This document shows, piece after piece, positions 11,206-23,022 of a stretch of DNA of 64,000 bases. This stretch comes from Gnetum montanum (lineage: Eukaryota > Streptophyta > Gnetopsida > Gnetales > Gnetaceae): NCBI GenBank assembly GCA_015680685.1, contig MNCI01035078.1, positions 306,610-370,609 of the forward strand. The letters are read 5' to 3'. Every line of letters starts with the position of its first letter. Within the stretch, counting starts at the first letter, position 1. The position numbers and the translations under genes were made by a program. The notes under the pieces were generated by a model, which worked only from the letters and a program-made list of their open reading frames with translations, did not search any database and had not been told where the DNA came from.

Positions 11206-12280
11206 TGCGTGTGATTGATTCTGGACCGCCTTTGATTCTGGACAGAAATCGAAGCCTGGCGCGCAAGAAATCAGCTAATTGGTTAAGTTCTGTTATACTT
11301 TTTGCAGATTTTGTAATAGCAACCCTATTCATAGGCTCATGCTTGCTATATTTCTGTGCAATTGATCCTCTTGGATCTCCATAGAGGAAGAAATAAAATT
11401 CAGTTTCAGTTGTATTTTTCTTCCGAGAGAATAATCTAAAAGCGAGTTATATTAAAAAATAAATAAAAACATTACTTTACCAAAATCTAAACTGGGCGGC
11501 GCTTGCCTACCAAAACATTGTGCGTTAGCCGCTAGAATAGTAACAAAAAACTTTTCTTAACTACCGTACGGTAGATTGGATAGCAATAGACCGACCAATC
11601 CCATCATTCTTTATTTTGGTCGGTCACATCTTTAGCACTAGAATTTTAACAAGTCCGGGTGTGAAAGATCCACATTCTCACGCAAGAGAATGAGGGCAGG
11701 CAGCAAGGAAACGCTGTTATCTATCTAGGTCCAAGTTCAATCATCCAAATCCTATATTTAGGAATATAAGTGGAATCCAAATTTTGTTTTCTTAGAGGGC
11801 CCAAGGGCACAAAACAGTAAACGTAAAATCACAGCGGAAACTAGTGTGGCCTTTCATGGGTTTGTGTACTCTTTGTGCGTGGCATAGGACATGATTCTAA
11901 ACTGTCGTTTATTTTGGATAGAGATCAAAGCTTGTTGCCCAAGAAATCAGGATATTCGTAAACTTCATTTTAAAAAGTTATACTTTTTTTTCAAGAGAAT
12001 ACTTAAAAAGTGATATATAGGTAGGGTATTTGGGTGCTGGTAACACAACTCCTACTCACACCACATCGGAAAGATAGGCAGCAATCAAACCCATAATTTC
12101 TTGGCCAAAAAATGAGTGTGCTGACCACTTGCCCTACACCTAAAAAAACATTACATTTCCAAAATTTAAAGTAGGTGTCAATAGCCTACCAAAACACTAT
12201 CCATTAGCCATTAGAATAGTAACCAAAACTTTTATTAGAGAGGCAAGAGTGCATAAAACAATAAACATAAAATCAAAAAA
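11206..12280. repeat. Diverged tandem duplication upstream of RDR6
   Basis: Segments recur in the same order. 'CAAGAAATCAG' with flanking similarity is at about 11266 and 11939. 'CCTACCAAAACA' followed by 'TTAGCC..TAGAATAGTAAC' is at about 11508 and 12186. A '..AAAACA.TAAACRTAAAATCA' block is at about 11810 and 12255. Copy 1 (about 11206-11835) has roughly 235 bp between the last two blocks that copy 2 (about 11885-12280) lacks. No coding potential is convincing in either copy. Confidence 0.65.
11561..11625. repeat. Palindrome and 10-bp inverted repeat
   Basis: CTACCGTACGGTAG (11561-11574) is a perfect 14-bp palindrome. Just downstream, GACCGACCAA (11589-11598) and TTGGTCGGTC (11616-11625) are perfect inverted arms around a 17-base loop. 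Both fall in the part of duplication copy 1 that is missing from copy 2, suggesting a small insertion. Confidence 0.85.
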
Positions 12281-12750
12281 ACATTGTGCAATAAGTAGTA
12301 AGATGGCCACTTGAGCAAAATCATAGTAGAGCCAAAAAAGACATGAAGTTAAGCATATCATCAACCTAAAAAGTTGTTGGTTAAACATCATTGTAGTCAA
12401 TATAGTGTTTGTAATACTCTTGATTTGAAAGCTCTAAGTCATGGGTTTAATTCTTGTGGATAGTGTTGAGTTATAAAGTTCTAATTAGACTATATATCTT
12501 GGGGTTTTACAAATTTACAATTATTTGAGTGTTCCAACACTCACTATGTGTTCTTAACCCTTAGTTTCTATTTAATCATCCATTGTTAATCTTTGATGTT
12601 TTTTATGGAAATGATCTCATGACCTTCCTGGTATTTTATTTGTGATCAATTATTTCAAAATCTTTAATGTGTCTTTTGTTAAAGCTAGTGTTTTACAAAT
12701 TGTGAATTTTTTTATAAATATTTATATTTTAAATTCTTACTTTTGGGGGT
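12281..12750. other. AT-rich intergenic stretch, nothing recognised
   Basis: Between the duplicated RDR6 flank and the LTR of element F. I see no gene or repeat structure. It ends in TTTTGGGGGT, which resembles a polypurine tract but has no retroelement internal region upstream. Confidence 0.5.
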
Positions 12751-13199
12751 TGACGAAGTCTAAATAAGTCAGCTGCATTGATGCAGCCTTGTCGATGCAT
12801 CCCTAAGCCTATATAAATGCACACATCATATGCATTTATGGCACCTTTGGTATTCCTCTAGTAAAGTTGCAGTTTTCTTCCATAGGGCTTATTGAAATTT
12901 CCCTCTAAATGTCAACAACATGAATTGATTATTTGGAGTTTTATTTCAGTGCAAGATGTACCTGGACACTTTTATATAATGGAAATAAAATTGAGATTTC
13001 CTCTCCATTGTTGCACTTATATTAGCATTTAGTTTAATTACAAGCATTTTACTTTACATGTACTTTACTTTTCTATACTTAAGAATTTAATATTTTATTC
13101 CATAGTAACGTGAGTATGACCACTTCAAGCATAATATACTAATGCTTAGTAATCCCAGAAGTGAATACTTGGTATACCCAATAGTAAACATTTGGTTAC
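12751..13199 (+). repeat. LTR of element F, left half
   Basis: Starts TGACGAAGTC (family terminus TGATGA with one change) and has a TATA-like 'CTATATAAATGC' near 12811. It shows the family motifs including 'CTTAGTAATCCCAG' near 13145. It is interrupted at GTTAC (13195-13199) by element B and resumes at 19840. The joined length is about 830 bp, as expected for this LTR group. Confidence 0.75.
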
Positions 13200-14027
13200 T
13201 GATGGGACGCGATATCGCATGGGCCGTGATATCGCGTTCACTGGGATATCGCAGTACGCGATATCGCAGTACGCGATATCGCAGTACGCCGTCAAATCTA
13301 TAAATAAGAGGCGGCTCTCATTTGTTTCTCAATCTAGGCCTAGACCGTAGCGAAACTTTGGCAATTCTACCTCTCCAAAGATAGAATAATTTCCATGTGC
13401 CTGCAGTAGGAGCTCCAAAGTGAACGGATCTTTATTCGAGCAAATATTGTACCTGAACACAAGTTTGTGTACGGAAATAAAGACGAATTTCTTGGATAAA
13501 CCTTGCAGTGCATGGACTAGGCTAAATAGGACTTTATTTACTGTTATTTATTGTTTATCGTTTAAATGCTTTATTAGTTAATTAAATCTCTCTCAACCCT
13601 TCTCTCCTAGTTAAGTGCATTCAGTACGACCACTTTGAGCACGTGCGTTACGCTTGGCAATCCCAACAACGAATAGCATTTGGTAAGCCCAAAGGTTGCA
13701 TTGGTTTAGGGTGTGAACGGTAAGTGGGAACAGATATTGATGCTAGGTTAATTAAGGCTTGGTTAGTTAGTTAAAGTTAGTTAATTAGTCTCTCCACCCT
13801 TCACCTCATTAGCATAGGAGATAAAACAGAAAAAACTATAAAAATCACATACCTCAGACTTACTTAACCATACAACCGTGACAAATACAAGTTTGGGAAG
13901 ACAACGAACAATTAACTTTAAGTGTTCCATAAGGCATGTAGGCACTTAGTCTACAGAGTTCGACTGGATCGCGCGTGTAACGCTCGTATTCGTATGGTTG
14001 AGTGTAGGGGTACCTCGCCACTCATCA
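13200..14027 (+). repeat. 5' LTR of element B (828 bp)
   Basis: The U3 carries five GATATC cores, three of them in a 15-bp tandem unit GATATCGCAGTACGC at about 13244-13288, directly upstream of TATAAATA (13299-13306). The 3' LTR keeps only one such unit, which accounts for almost all of the length difference. 'GGATCTTTATTCGAG' and 'GGAAATAAAGACGAA' mark the conserved transcript-start and poly(A) region. Confidence 0.9.
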
Positions 14028-14028
14028 T

Positions 14029-14046
14029 TGGCGCCGTTGCCAAGGA
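14029..14046 (+). other. Primer-binding site of B (tRNA-Asp)
   Basis: TGGCGCCGTTGCCAAGGA, one base after the LTR. The first 13 bases match the complement of the plant tRNA-Asp 3' end exactly. Confidence 0.88.
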
Positions 14047-14172
14047 TTAAGTTGTTTGTGCACTAAGTAGAACATAGGAAATTATCCACATCGTTGGGAG
14101 CTTAAACGAACCCTTAGGGTTAATCATACAAAAACTAACATAATAACAAACAGCACACCGTATTAAACTAAG

Positions 14173-16560
14173 ATGTCTTCTTCTTCGAACAAGAGCAGTT
14201 CACCACCTAGGGATCATACAAGAAACAGTCGGCAGTCCAACATGCATAACCGAGAACCGTCAATTCCTCAACAGCATTGAGTGGTATATATTCATCCCAA
14301 TGAGTATATACTCGATTTCACTTTTATCCTCCATCAGGATGAACAGCTGCGTTGGCGAGATTTGCAAGGTAACATAGTGTTACCCCCGAATCGTGTAGTC
14401 CCTAACATGCTCCTTCGTGCTCTTGCACAGATAGGCATGACACAGCTATATGTTGAATACGTTGTAGGTGATTTCGACACAAGGGATTATCATCCCACAG
14501 AAGTGCAACGTCAACGGGACTTGCGGCAGGAGAGCCACCATACATTGTTGAAGGGCAAAGGGGTCCTGCACATCCTAAGCGAAATTGGAGATGGTGAACC
14601 AGTTATCACAGGTTCTTTATCGAATGATGTTCCCCCTCATAACAATAGTGAGGAGGTGGGGTATCATAACCTATGCTTCACGATACACAATCCTGGTTCT
14701 GATCCCCATGAACACCAAGTGTTCACTGAGGGAACAAAAACACATGACAAGGATGGGCATTCGGATCGTCATCACGATCAGGGCTGTAGTCACCGAAGAG
14801 AAGGTAAGAAACATCGTCATGGCGATGATTCCCCTTCTTCTTCCCCTTCATCACATCATTCACCCTCTCCTTCCACATAGGACGCAGTCACAAAGAGCAC
14901 AACGGTGAGGATAAGGGTAAGCAAAATGAGAGACCTCGAAGAGAGAGTCGAGAGCGAGGACGAGGGCATTCGAGAGAATCAAGGTATGAAAGAAGGGAAA
15001 GTAGGGAACCACGTAGGCATCATAGATGTCATGAGAGAGATGATCATGACAAACCCCTACTAGCAACCCGGAGTATGTTAGACATAACGGAGGTCATGAG
15101 AATACCTACAATGCACCAAAAAGATGCTCGGATCAAGAGATTGGATATGAATAACATCCCACGATTTGAAGGGGGATATAAAGCTGATACCTAAAATCAT
15201 TTACAGGCATTCCATGATGCCTGCGCCTTGCAAAATATTGAGAACAAGTGGCAAAAATTAAAGTTGTTTCCTAGGACACTCATAAAGGAAGCAGAGAGTT
15301 GGTACTGGTTCTTAGAACCGGAAACCATTAGGAGATGGAGTACAATGTTAGGATTGTTTAACGATAAATACCAAACGTACTCCAGAGTGTTCAACTTGCG
15401 TAAGTAGATCCAAGGATGGAAGCAGGGTAATCACGAACCCTTGGATGCTTCCATGGGCCGATATTATGCATTGGTACATCGTTGCCCGGGCCATGGTTAC
15501 ACATAACAGAATCAACTATGCCACCTTGTAGATGGGCTAAGACATGAAACTAGGAGAACCCTTGGGACTTATGCCCAAGGGAGACTATATGAACTTAGAT
15601 CCCATGAAATTCATAGATTGTTGGAGCAAGTAGCTAAAGAAGAAGGGGAGCTACGGAAAAGAGAAAGTGTAGAAGAGTACAACCGTGATCCTTCCCTCTG
15701 GAAGAAGGGAGTAAGATTCTGCGATGAAGAGGATGAGTCACCACTCGAAGAGTTGATGAATAGAAAAACCTTGCCACTTCAAAAGCTAACAATGAAAGTG
15801 GCGGCTAAGGTAGATCAGATACAGGACTCCTTAGATAGTAGGTTTGAAACTATTTTGAAAATCGTAGAGGAGTCTAAGGAACAAAGTAGTGAACATGATA
15901 AGAAAAAGCTGAGAGATTTAGGCCATGCACATGACAAGGGTAAGGGAAAGTGACCATCGCCGATGAGGTTGTGGATTCTGACACGGACAATGACAGTGGA
16001 TGTGAGATCTACCAATATGACCATCCTAAGGGATTTTGCCCAATAATCTCACATCTACAAGAGTCTGGGGTGTATGCACTCAACCCAAGACTTAACAGAT
16101 GACAGGCACCCCAAAGGTTACCTTATCCCCAAGGTAACCCAAGGCAGTTCCACCAACCGTTAACATATTATCCAAGTGGAACTCCACCACAACCTATCGG
16201 GCAACACCAGTAGTGGCAACACCCACAGTCATGGGGGATGCCACCGCCTAGATAACAATACCCTTACTGGCAACTAGACCCATATGGCTACTACGTGCAG
16301 TAGCTGGTTTCTCTAAGTGACTTCATGGGTCACACAACTCCACAACGTCACTACCAAGTTTGGGAGTATTTTAGGACTCCTCCTCTGGGAGACACACATA
16401 GATACCATCCTCCGAATCCATCTGCCACTCTTATGTAAGGGGAACTCCCCACTCAATCGCAGCAACACAATGCTACGAGAGCTATAAACCTTCAACCTGC
16501 TGCTAGTTCTGACAACCGTAAGAAGAGAAGACCTTTCTTCAGAACCAAAAGCCCAAACAA
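14173..16560 (+). pseudogene. gag: gag polyprotein of element B (frameshifted)
   Basis: ATG 14173 opens MSSSSNKSSSPPRDH. A TGA at 14278 (from CGA by deamination) is followed in frame by VYIHPNEYILDFTFIL and an acidic/His-rich region to TAG 14878. The frame then shifts. The capsid domain is readable from about 15080 (MLDITEVMRIP) through RRTLGTYAQGRLYELRSHEI to 15953, with stops mostly TAG or TAA. The zinc-knuckle counterpart near 16008-16040 has a Tyr for the second Cys (CEIYQYDHPKGFC). A Pro/Gln/Tyr-rich tail and a basic KKRRPFFR motif near 16520 end the gag, as in A and C. It is not translatable as a whole. Confidence 0.83.
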
Positions 16561-16588
16561 GCTCTCACAACCATAAGCGGTTGAGTCT

Positions 16589-16872
16589 GTGTACGCTCCT
16601 CCAACAATTAAGGCTTTGGAGCTCCCTTCAAACCAACAACAAAGCTTAACGCACATGGTTATGTTAACACATACTGTTACCGACTGGATCAAGGTAGGCC
16701 ACCTTCCTAGGAAACTCTCTAACCCTAGAAGTCCCTTAATCTACGTCCAAGTCACTGGGAATGAACCTCATAAGGCTCTTCTTGACTCAGGTTCCAGATT
16801 CAACCTAATCTCACGAGAAATGTATAAAGCTTGGAACCTGCCTCCACTCAACAAGAGCAATATTCAACTAGA
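16589..16872 (+). pseudogene. Retropepsin (protease) start of element B, cut by gap
   Basis: After gag, the frame reads ...MLTHTVTDWIKVG...PLIYVQVTGNEPHKALLDSGSRFNLISREMYKAW. LLDSGS is the aspartic protease active-site motif and 'NLIS' the usual flank. The protein is cut by the N run after 95 residues. Element C has the same stretch at about 25450-25700. Confidence 0.75.
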
Positions 16873-17504
16873 NNNNNNNNNNNNNNNNNNNNNNNNNNNN
16901 NNNNNNNNNNNNNNNNNNNNNNNNNNNNNNNNNNNNNNNNNNNNNNNNNNNNNNNNNNNNNNNNNNNNNNNNNNNNNNNNNNNNNNNNNNNNNNNNNNNN
17001 NNNNNNNNNNNNNNNNNNNNNNNNNNNNNNNNNNNNNNNNNNNNNNNNNNNNNNNNNNNNNNNNNNNNNNNNNNNNNNNNNNNNNNNNNNNNNNNNNNNN
17101 NNNNNNNNNNNNNNNNNNNNNNNNNNNNNNNNNNNNNNNNNNNNNNNNNNNNNNNNNNNNNNNNNNNNNNNNNNNNNNNNNNNNNNNNNNNNNNNNNNNN
17201 NNNNNNNNNNNNNNNNNNNNNNNNNNNNNNNNNNNNNNNNNNNNNNNNNNNNNNNNNNNNNNNNNNNNNNNNNNNNNNNNNNNNNNNNNNNNNNNNNNNN
17301 NNNNNNNNNNNNNNNNNNNNNNNNNNNNNNNNNNNNNNNNNNNNNNNNNNNNNNNNNNNNNNNNNNNNNNNNNNNNNNNNNNNNNNNNNNNNNNNNNNNN
17401 NNNNNNNNNNNNNNNNNNNNNNNNNNNNNNNNNNNNNNNNNNNNNNNNNNNNNNNNNNNNNNNNNNNNNNNNNNNNNNNNNNNNNNNNNNNNNNNNNNNN
17501 NNNN
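16873..17504. other. Assembly gap (632 N)
   Basis: Run of N inside element B between protease and UTR. Whether it is sized or a placeholder cannot be told, and this matters for whether B has pol. Confidence 1.
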
Positions 17505-19071
17505 AGCTTGGAAATGTACAGTCCCTTTCTAAATAAGAACTATCAATGAATCAGTGACTGGGCATTTCCCAAACTAAGGAAGGACTCAAGGATTGAAAAG
17601 GGTGTGACTTCAAGGGAACTTGATGCATTTGTGTTGGCCATTCTCTTGGGTGCTTGGATGTTTTCGTGTTGGAGTTTTCCTTCGCATTCTGACATTGCTC
17701 CATTATCGTGAAGCTATGCTAATAAAAATAACAAAGTCTTTGCATGGTGTGGTTCTCACATATAAACACATAAACAAAAAAAAAGAAAAAAGAAGAAAGA
17801 AAGAAAGTGAGAATTCAAAGCACACCCCTTAGACAAAATAACCCCTTAGGCCACAAGCACTGGTTATGGAACTCAAAATAAGAATGTTCCCTCTAACTAA
17901 GGCCCTTCCTCGCTTCCTATCTCATCTTTTGCTTCGTCGGAGTGTTGGTGACTCTTTGGTGAAGACATTCTTGTTACTTCGAGAGGATGGTTTAGTCGAA
18001 TGTATTAATGTGAAGTCGTTGGATGTGGTTTGTTGAGGTCGAACTTGGAATGGGATCTGCTAAGTCACATTAACCATGAAACACACAAGGGGCTATACAC
18101 CACCTTATTCTTGGGATTCCATTCCATTCTCTTTTCTCCATCCTTCTCTCCATTGTTCACCTCATTTCCGATTGTATCATTAGTGTATATTTTGGTTGAT
18201 GCATTGTTTTATTTTTGGTAAATTCTTGTGGTTAAGACTTTAACTCTTGTTCCAAATGAAATTCCCAGAGCCTACAGACTCTTTGAATGCGGGTTTGTCA
18301 GGGCATTAAGGGCGCGAGCCTACTTTGGGGAGGACCCACTGGCATTTCTATTTGGTACACCAGTTAAATTCTTTCCCTTAACATTCTTGCAATCCACTCA
18401 ATTTTGTTCATTTCCATCTTGACATCCATTTCATCGACGTTATAGTTGTCTCTTTTTCTCCATCTTTCTTGTTCTTTTTCTTTCTCCATTCTATCGCTAC
18501 CAAAGGTTCGCTCTTAGTCATGGGGGTCCAAACCTAAATTTTTTCGATTTTCTCCTAACCCCTACACCTTTGGTAGCCACTATGATATCTCCAGATCCGT
18601 ATCAGCCATACCACAACTTAGCCAATGGACCTTTCATCGAAGAAAGGTATCAACTGCATTGTGATTCATTTACCCTTGCTAATATAAAGACTGTGTTGTG
18701 TGTGCATATGAAAATCATACAACAATAGATTGGATTTCGAGGAAACACTTGGAATGGATCAGTGCTAAAGCAGCTATGTAAGGAACGAGATGGATGGCGC
18801 ACTTACGGATAGACAACGAAAGGCGCAATCTTGGTGTTGGTAGCAGCAGACTTCTTCTCTCTTCTCTCTCAGCTGCCAAATAAGTCCTGATGTCAAATGT
18901 ATAAGGTGTTCACTATTGTTATCATGAACACCAGTTTTATCATGTTTTGTAATGATGATCTGTTCACATGTCATCCCATTCACCATTAGTTCCATTTGAG
19001 TCAATAATCCCATACCGTCCCAATATTTTGTAAGGAACTTGAGGATGAGTTTTTATTCAGTCATGGGGGTA
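17505..19071 (+). other. 3' UTR region of element B
   Basis: No coding sequence survives. It shares with A, C and E a 'GAATTCAAAGCACACCCCTT' block (about 17811), an A/G-rich tract, and the 'CTTTGGGGAGGACCCACT' block (about 18324). It also has a CTACCAAAGGT...CATGGGGGTC stretch (about 18497) that in E lies just before ORF3. It ends in a purine-rich TCATGGGGGTA (19061-19071) abutting the 3' LTR. Confidence 0.7.
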
Positions 19072-19839
19072 TGATGGGACACGATATCGCAGTACACCGT
19101 CAAATCTATAAATAAGAGGTAGCTCTCCCTTGTTTCTCAATCTAGGCCTAGACCGTAGCGAAACTCTGGCAGTTTTACCTCTCCAGAGATAGAATAATTT
19201 CCATGTGCCTGCAGTAGGAGCTCCAAAGTGAACGGATCTTTATTTGAGCAAATATTGTACCGGAACACAAGTTTGTGTACAGAAATAAAGACGAACTTCT
19301 TGGATAAACCTTGCAGTGCATGGACTAGGCTAAATAGGACTTTATTTACTATTATTTATTGTTTATTGTTTAAATGTTTTATTAGTTAATTAAAACTCTC
19401 TCAACCCTTTTCTCCTAGTTAAGTGCATTCAGTACGACCACTTCGAGCACGTGCGTTTTGCTTGGTAATCCCAGCAACGAATAGTGTTTGGTAAGCCCAA
19501 AGGTTGCATTGGTTTAGGGTGTGAACGGTAAGTGGGAATGGATATTGATGCTAGGTTAATTAAGGCTTAGTTAGTTAGTTAAAGTTAGTTAATTAGTCTC
19601 TTCACCCTTCACCTCATTAGCATAGGAGATAAAACAGAAAAAACTATAAAAATCACATACCTCAGACTTACTTAACCATACAACTGTGACAAATACAAGT
19701 AAGTCCAGGAAGACAATGAACGATTAACCTTAAGTGTTCCATAAGGCGTGTAGGCACTTAGTTTGCGGAGTTTGACTGGATAACGCGTATAACACTCGTA
19801 TTCATATGGTTGAGTGTAGGGGTACCTCACCACTCATCA
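19072..19839 (+). repeat. 3' LTR of element B (768 bp)
   Basis: TGATGGGACACGATATCGC to CACTCATCA. It has one GATATC unit upstream of TATAAATA (about 19111-19118), then near-identity to the 5' LTR. It is followed by GTAAC, the target-site duplicate. Confidence 0.9.
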
Positions 19840-20220
19840 GTAACCTAGCAACATTAGTATAAGTTTAGGATGTGTATGAAAAGTGGAAATGGATACTCTA
19901 TTTTTAGGATAGTTTAGCTTACCTTTAGTTACATTAATTAGTAAAAGTTAATCTTCCAATTATTTCATCTCTTAATACTATTAAAGATAAAAAATATATA
20001 ATAAAATTATAAGTACAGATATGTTACATCTTAATCACACTTAACCATACAAACAAACTTAACACAAGTGATGATTAGGAAGATAATGACCAATAACCTC
20101 ATGTTTGATTATCTAGGATAAAAGCCACTTAGGTAGAAGGGGTTCATAGAATTCAACAAGATTGCATGGACATGGTTGCAATTTGTATGGTTGGGTGTCA
20201 AGACTACTCGCTGCTTAGCA
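19840..20220 (+). repeat. LTR of element F, right half
   Basis: Continues the LTR broken at 13199 and ends CTGCTTAGCA, a decayed form of CTCATCA. The next bases (TTATCATTGACTTAGC) may be a decayed primer-binding site, so this is read as the 5' LTR of F. Confidence 0.65.
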
Positions 20221-21955
20221 ATTATCATTGACTTAGCAAAGGTTATATCAAGATTAAGATTATCTGTGACTGTTAATTAAGTACTTTAACACTTAGTTTG
20301 TGAAGGTGTTCCCCATAAGATTAAGAAGAACAATTTTGTAAGAACATTTTTAGTGCTAGAAGGAGGAAAAATAGGGGTTTTAGTATCTCCAATTTATTTC
20401 ATAGTAGTCTATGGGTCATTTCCAGTACTTAGAATTTTCTTACTACTATCATCTTTACTTAGTTCTTTTTTCCCATTTATACTGTATTTTATTTTCTTAT
20501 AAGCATGTGTGCAGGAGACACTTATTTATACCATGTCTGGCCAAGGTTATGATTCCTCTCACATCTCCTAGGTTCACAAACTAATGGAAGTATGAAAGGC
20601 ATAGGCTCTTAGAGCATCCTATGACTTAGCATAACTACAAGGTTGCATATGCTAAGTGAGAATTGAGTATAGAACTATTTGAAAATGAGCTAAGGAGGAT
20701 AGAGTGGTCTATGAGACAACCAATGGTTTGGAACTATTATTGCTAAATCTAAGCCACCCCTTTGAGCTAAACCAATTTGAACAAGCAACATTAGTGAAAT
20801 ACATGCTTATTAGAGATGAAGTCCAAGCAATGGCAAGTGCTAAGGTCTAATAGAGATAGACCATTGGGGATCACCTAACTGAGAATCCCAACATCTATTT
20901 TAGTAGCAAGAATTAACAATTCTAGGACCAACATAGAATTGAAAGTGGTGACATTAGCATTTACAATGGTGATGAGGAGGAACATACCCATGTTTTCTTG
21001 CTTGTAGATCGTTTCCATCAATCTCAAAGTCCCATTTTGCAACATGTGAATCTCATTGGCTCCAATAATCCATTCTCTATCCCCATACCTCAAATTGTTG
21101 CTTTTGCAATTCTTTTTCTATTAATCCCACTATCATAACTCCACTTGCAACAAGCTTACCTCTTACCTATAGGTTATTCCCAAATACAACTATAGTTAAT
21201 CCTACTCTCTTAGCATTAGTACAACACCACTTAACCAATTTAAAGCCTTATCACATATAATTATAGTACAACAATCATAAATTTCATTATCTTTTCCATC
21301 ATCTACATCTCACATTCCACCATTCAATGTTATGTAAATAGTATCATAAATACCTTAGCATTTATCTAGCTAATCTTACCTACTTACAGTTCCATTTCAA
21401 GCAACCTTGCTCAAAACATTCCTGGAGTTCCTCCTAAATTGATGATATTGTTATAAGACTTTTTTTTCTAGGTTGTAAGCAAATGAGAATCAAACCTGAA
21501 AACTAATCATGGCACATGGAGGTAGTCCTGCAGTGTCTATTACCATTCGCCTTGTTAATTTTATTAGTCCACTAATCCTCCCTATCCAAGCTCCCAAGGA
21601 AGTTTCATTGCCAAATTTCACTAAGTACAATGGAGAATCTGATCCCACCAATCATATAATCATCTTTTACAATGAGTGCATGTTGTTAGTCAACTACTCC
21701 CATACCATTTTAAAAAGCTTTTCAAATTTACTAAGAGGCAATACAATAGAATGGTACAAGTTTCTCCCTCATGGTTCCATCACTTTCCTTAAGTAGCTCT
21801 TCATAGCCTTTGTGAAGATGTTCAAATACAATATCAGTAGGGGTAATACATTGCATAAATTATTGGCTATCAAACAAGCATCTACCCAATTAATTTCTAA
21901 GTTTATCTCTTAATTAACTTCAAAAATGATAGAGCTTACCCATCTCTTTCTTGAT
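20221..21955 (+). pseudogene. gag: gag (N-terminal part) of element F, Tat-like, with leader
   Basis: After a leader to about 20530, decayed gag appears. The clearest stretch is 21509-21796, with LPNFTKYNGESDPTNH and NLLRGNTIEWYKFLPHGSI, the capsid signature of plant gypsy gag. It continues past a stop (FVKMFKYNI) until element C interrupts at 21956. The rest of the gag is at 51616-52230. The Tat-type assignment rests on the zinc-finger-like YCYYHEATSHDTNDY found after the insertion. Confidence 0.72.
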
Positions 21956-22863
21956 TGATGAGTCCTTTGGTTGGCTACGTCGACAGGATGTTGTTGATGC
22001 AATCCTATCAATGGGATCTCATCAACGTGATCCCATCAACATAGGGTTTGACCCGTTAACACATATCCATCGACGGGGCTCCTTGTTTTATGTATAAATA
22101 CACACTCATCAATCACATTTATGACATAGGTCTCATAGTTGTAGTGAAGCTTTTATAGTTTTGTCATTTAGAAGGTAGAATATTTTTCTAAGTGCCCATA
22201 GTAGGAGTTAAAGAGTGTATGGATCTTTATTCAAGCATTATTGTACCTGAGCACAGTAGTGTGTGCGGCAATAAAGATGAGCTTTCTAATAAACCTGACA
22301 ACACTTTGAAATAGATTAATTATTTTCTTTATGCGCTTAATGTTTTAAGTAATTTCCTTTAATGTTTTAAGTATTTAAGTAATTACTTAAGCTAGACTAA
22401 GCTAAATTAGATAGCGATTAATTAAACACATAAGTACGACCACTTTGAGCATATGCTTGGCACTTGGTAATCCTAGTAAAGCTTAACGTTTGGTAACTCA
22501 ATAGTGTTAAATGTGTTCAAGATGTGTACAACAAGTGGATATGGATGCTTATGCTAGGATTAGTTAACTGTTAGCTAGTTGGATGAAATTGATAATTAAA
22601 TTACTTTATTCATCATTTTTTATTCTTAGGTGACTTAGAACATAAAACACAAAGAAATGATAAAAATCATATGGCTTAGTTGCACTTAACCATACCTTTG
22701 CATTTGACAAGTGTAATGGGGAAGACAATGATTGCAATGGTTAGTTTTACTTCCTAGAAACCAGTGTACTTAGAAGGCTATAACTCCAAAAAATTTGATA
22801 GGATCATGCATGAATGGTTAGTGATTTGTATGGTTGGGCATAGGGTCTACTTGTCGCTCATCA
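21956..22863 (+). repeat. 5' LTR of element C (908 bp)
   Basis: TGATGAGTCC to CGCTCATCA. The U3 has several CATCAAC/GTTGATG inverted motifs (about 21990-22045) upstream of TATAAATA (22093-22100). 'GGATCTTTATTCAAGC' and 'GCAATAAAGATGAGC' mark the conserved core. A decayed tRNA-Asp primer site TGGCACTATTGCCTAGGG follows at 22865-22882. Confidence 0.87.
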
Positions 22864-23022
22864 TTGGCACTATTGCCTAGGGCTTCTAGTTTGATACATG
22901 CGCTATCTAGGACTTGGTGAAAATTATTTAAGATTTTGGAGGGAATCTTAAAGTCACAATCATTTGAAAAATAAGAATAATAATTATAATTAAAGCACAT
23001 TAAATTTTTCTTTTAATCCAAA

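Larger units (their letters stand above)
13200..19839 (+). mobile_element. Element B: gag-protease Athila-type LTR retrotransposon
   Basis: LTRs at 13200-14027 and 19072-19839 run TGATGG...TCATCA. They flank a tRNA-Asp primer-binding site, gag, the start of protease, an assembly gap, and a UTR like that of A and C. The flanking target duplication is GTTAC on the left and GTAAC on the right (one mismatch). B sits inside the LTR of element F. The two LTRs differ at about 8 of 175 positions I compared after the TATA box, so it is younger than C, D or F. If the 632-N gap is true to size, RT and integrase cannot fit and B is non-autonomous; if the gap is a placeholder, pol may be hidden there. Confidence 0.85.

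Noticed and set aside
12741-12751. TTTTGGGGGT as a true polypurine tract making the F LTR a 3' LTR
   Set aside because: No retroelement sequence lies upstream, while gag follows downstream, so the LTR is read as 5'.
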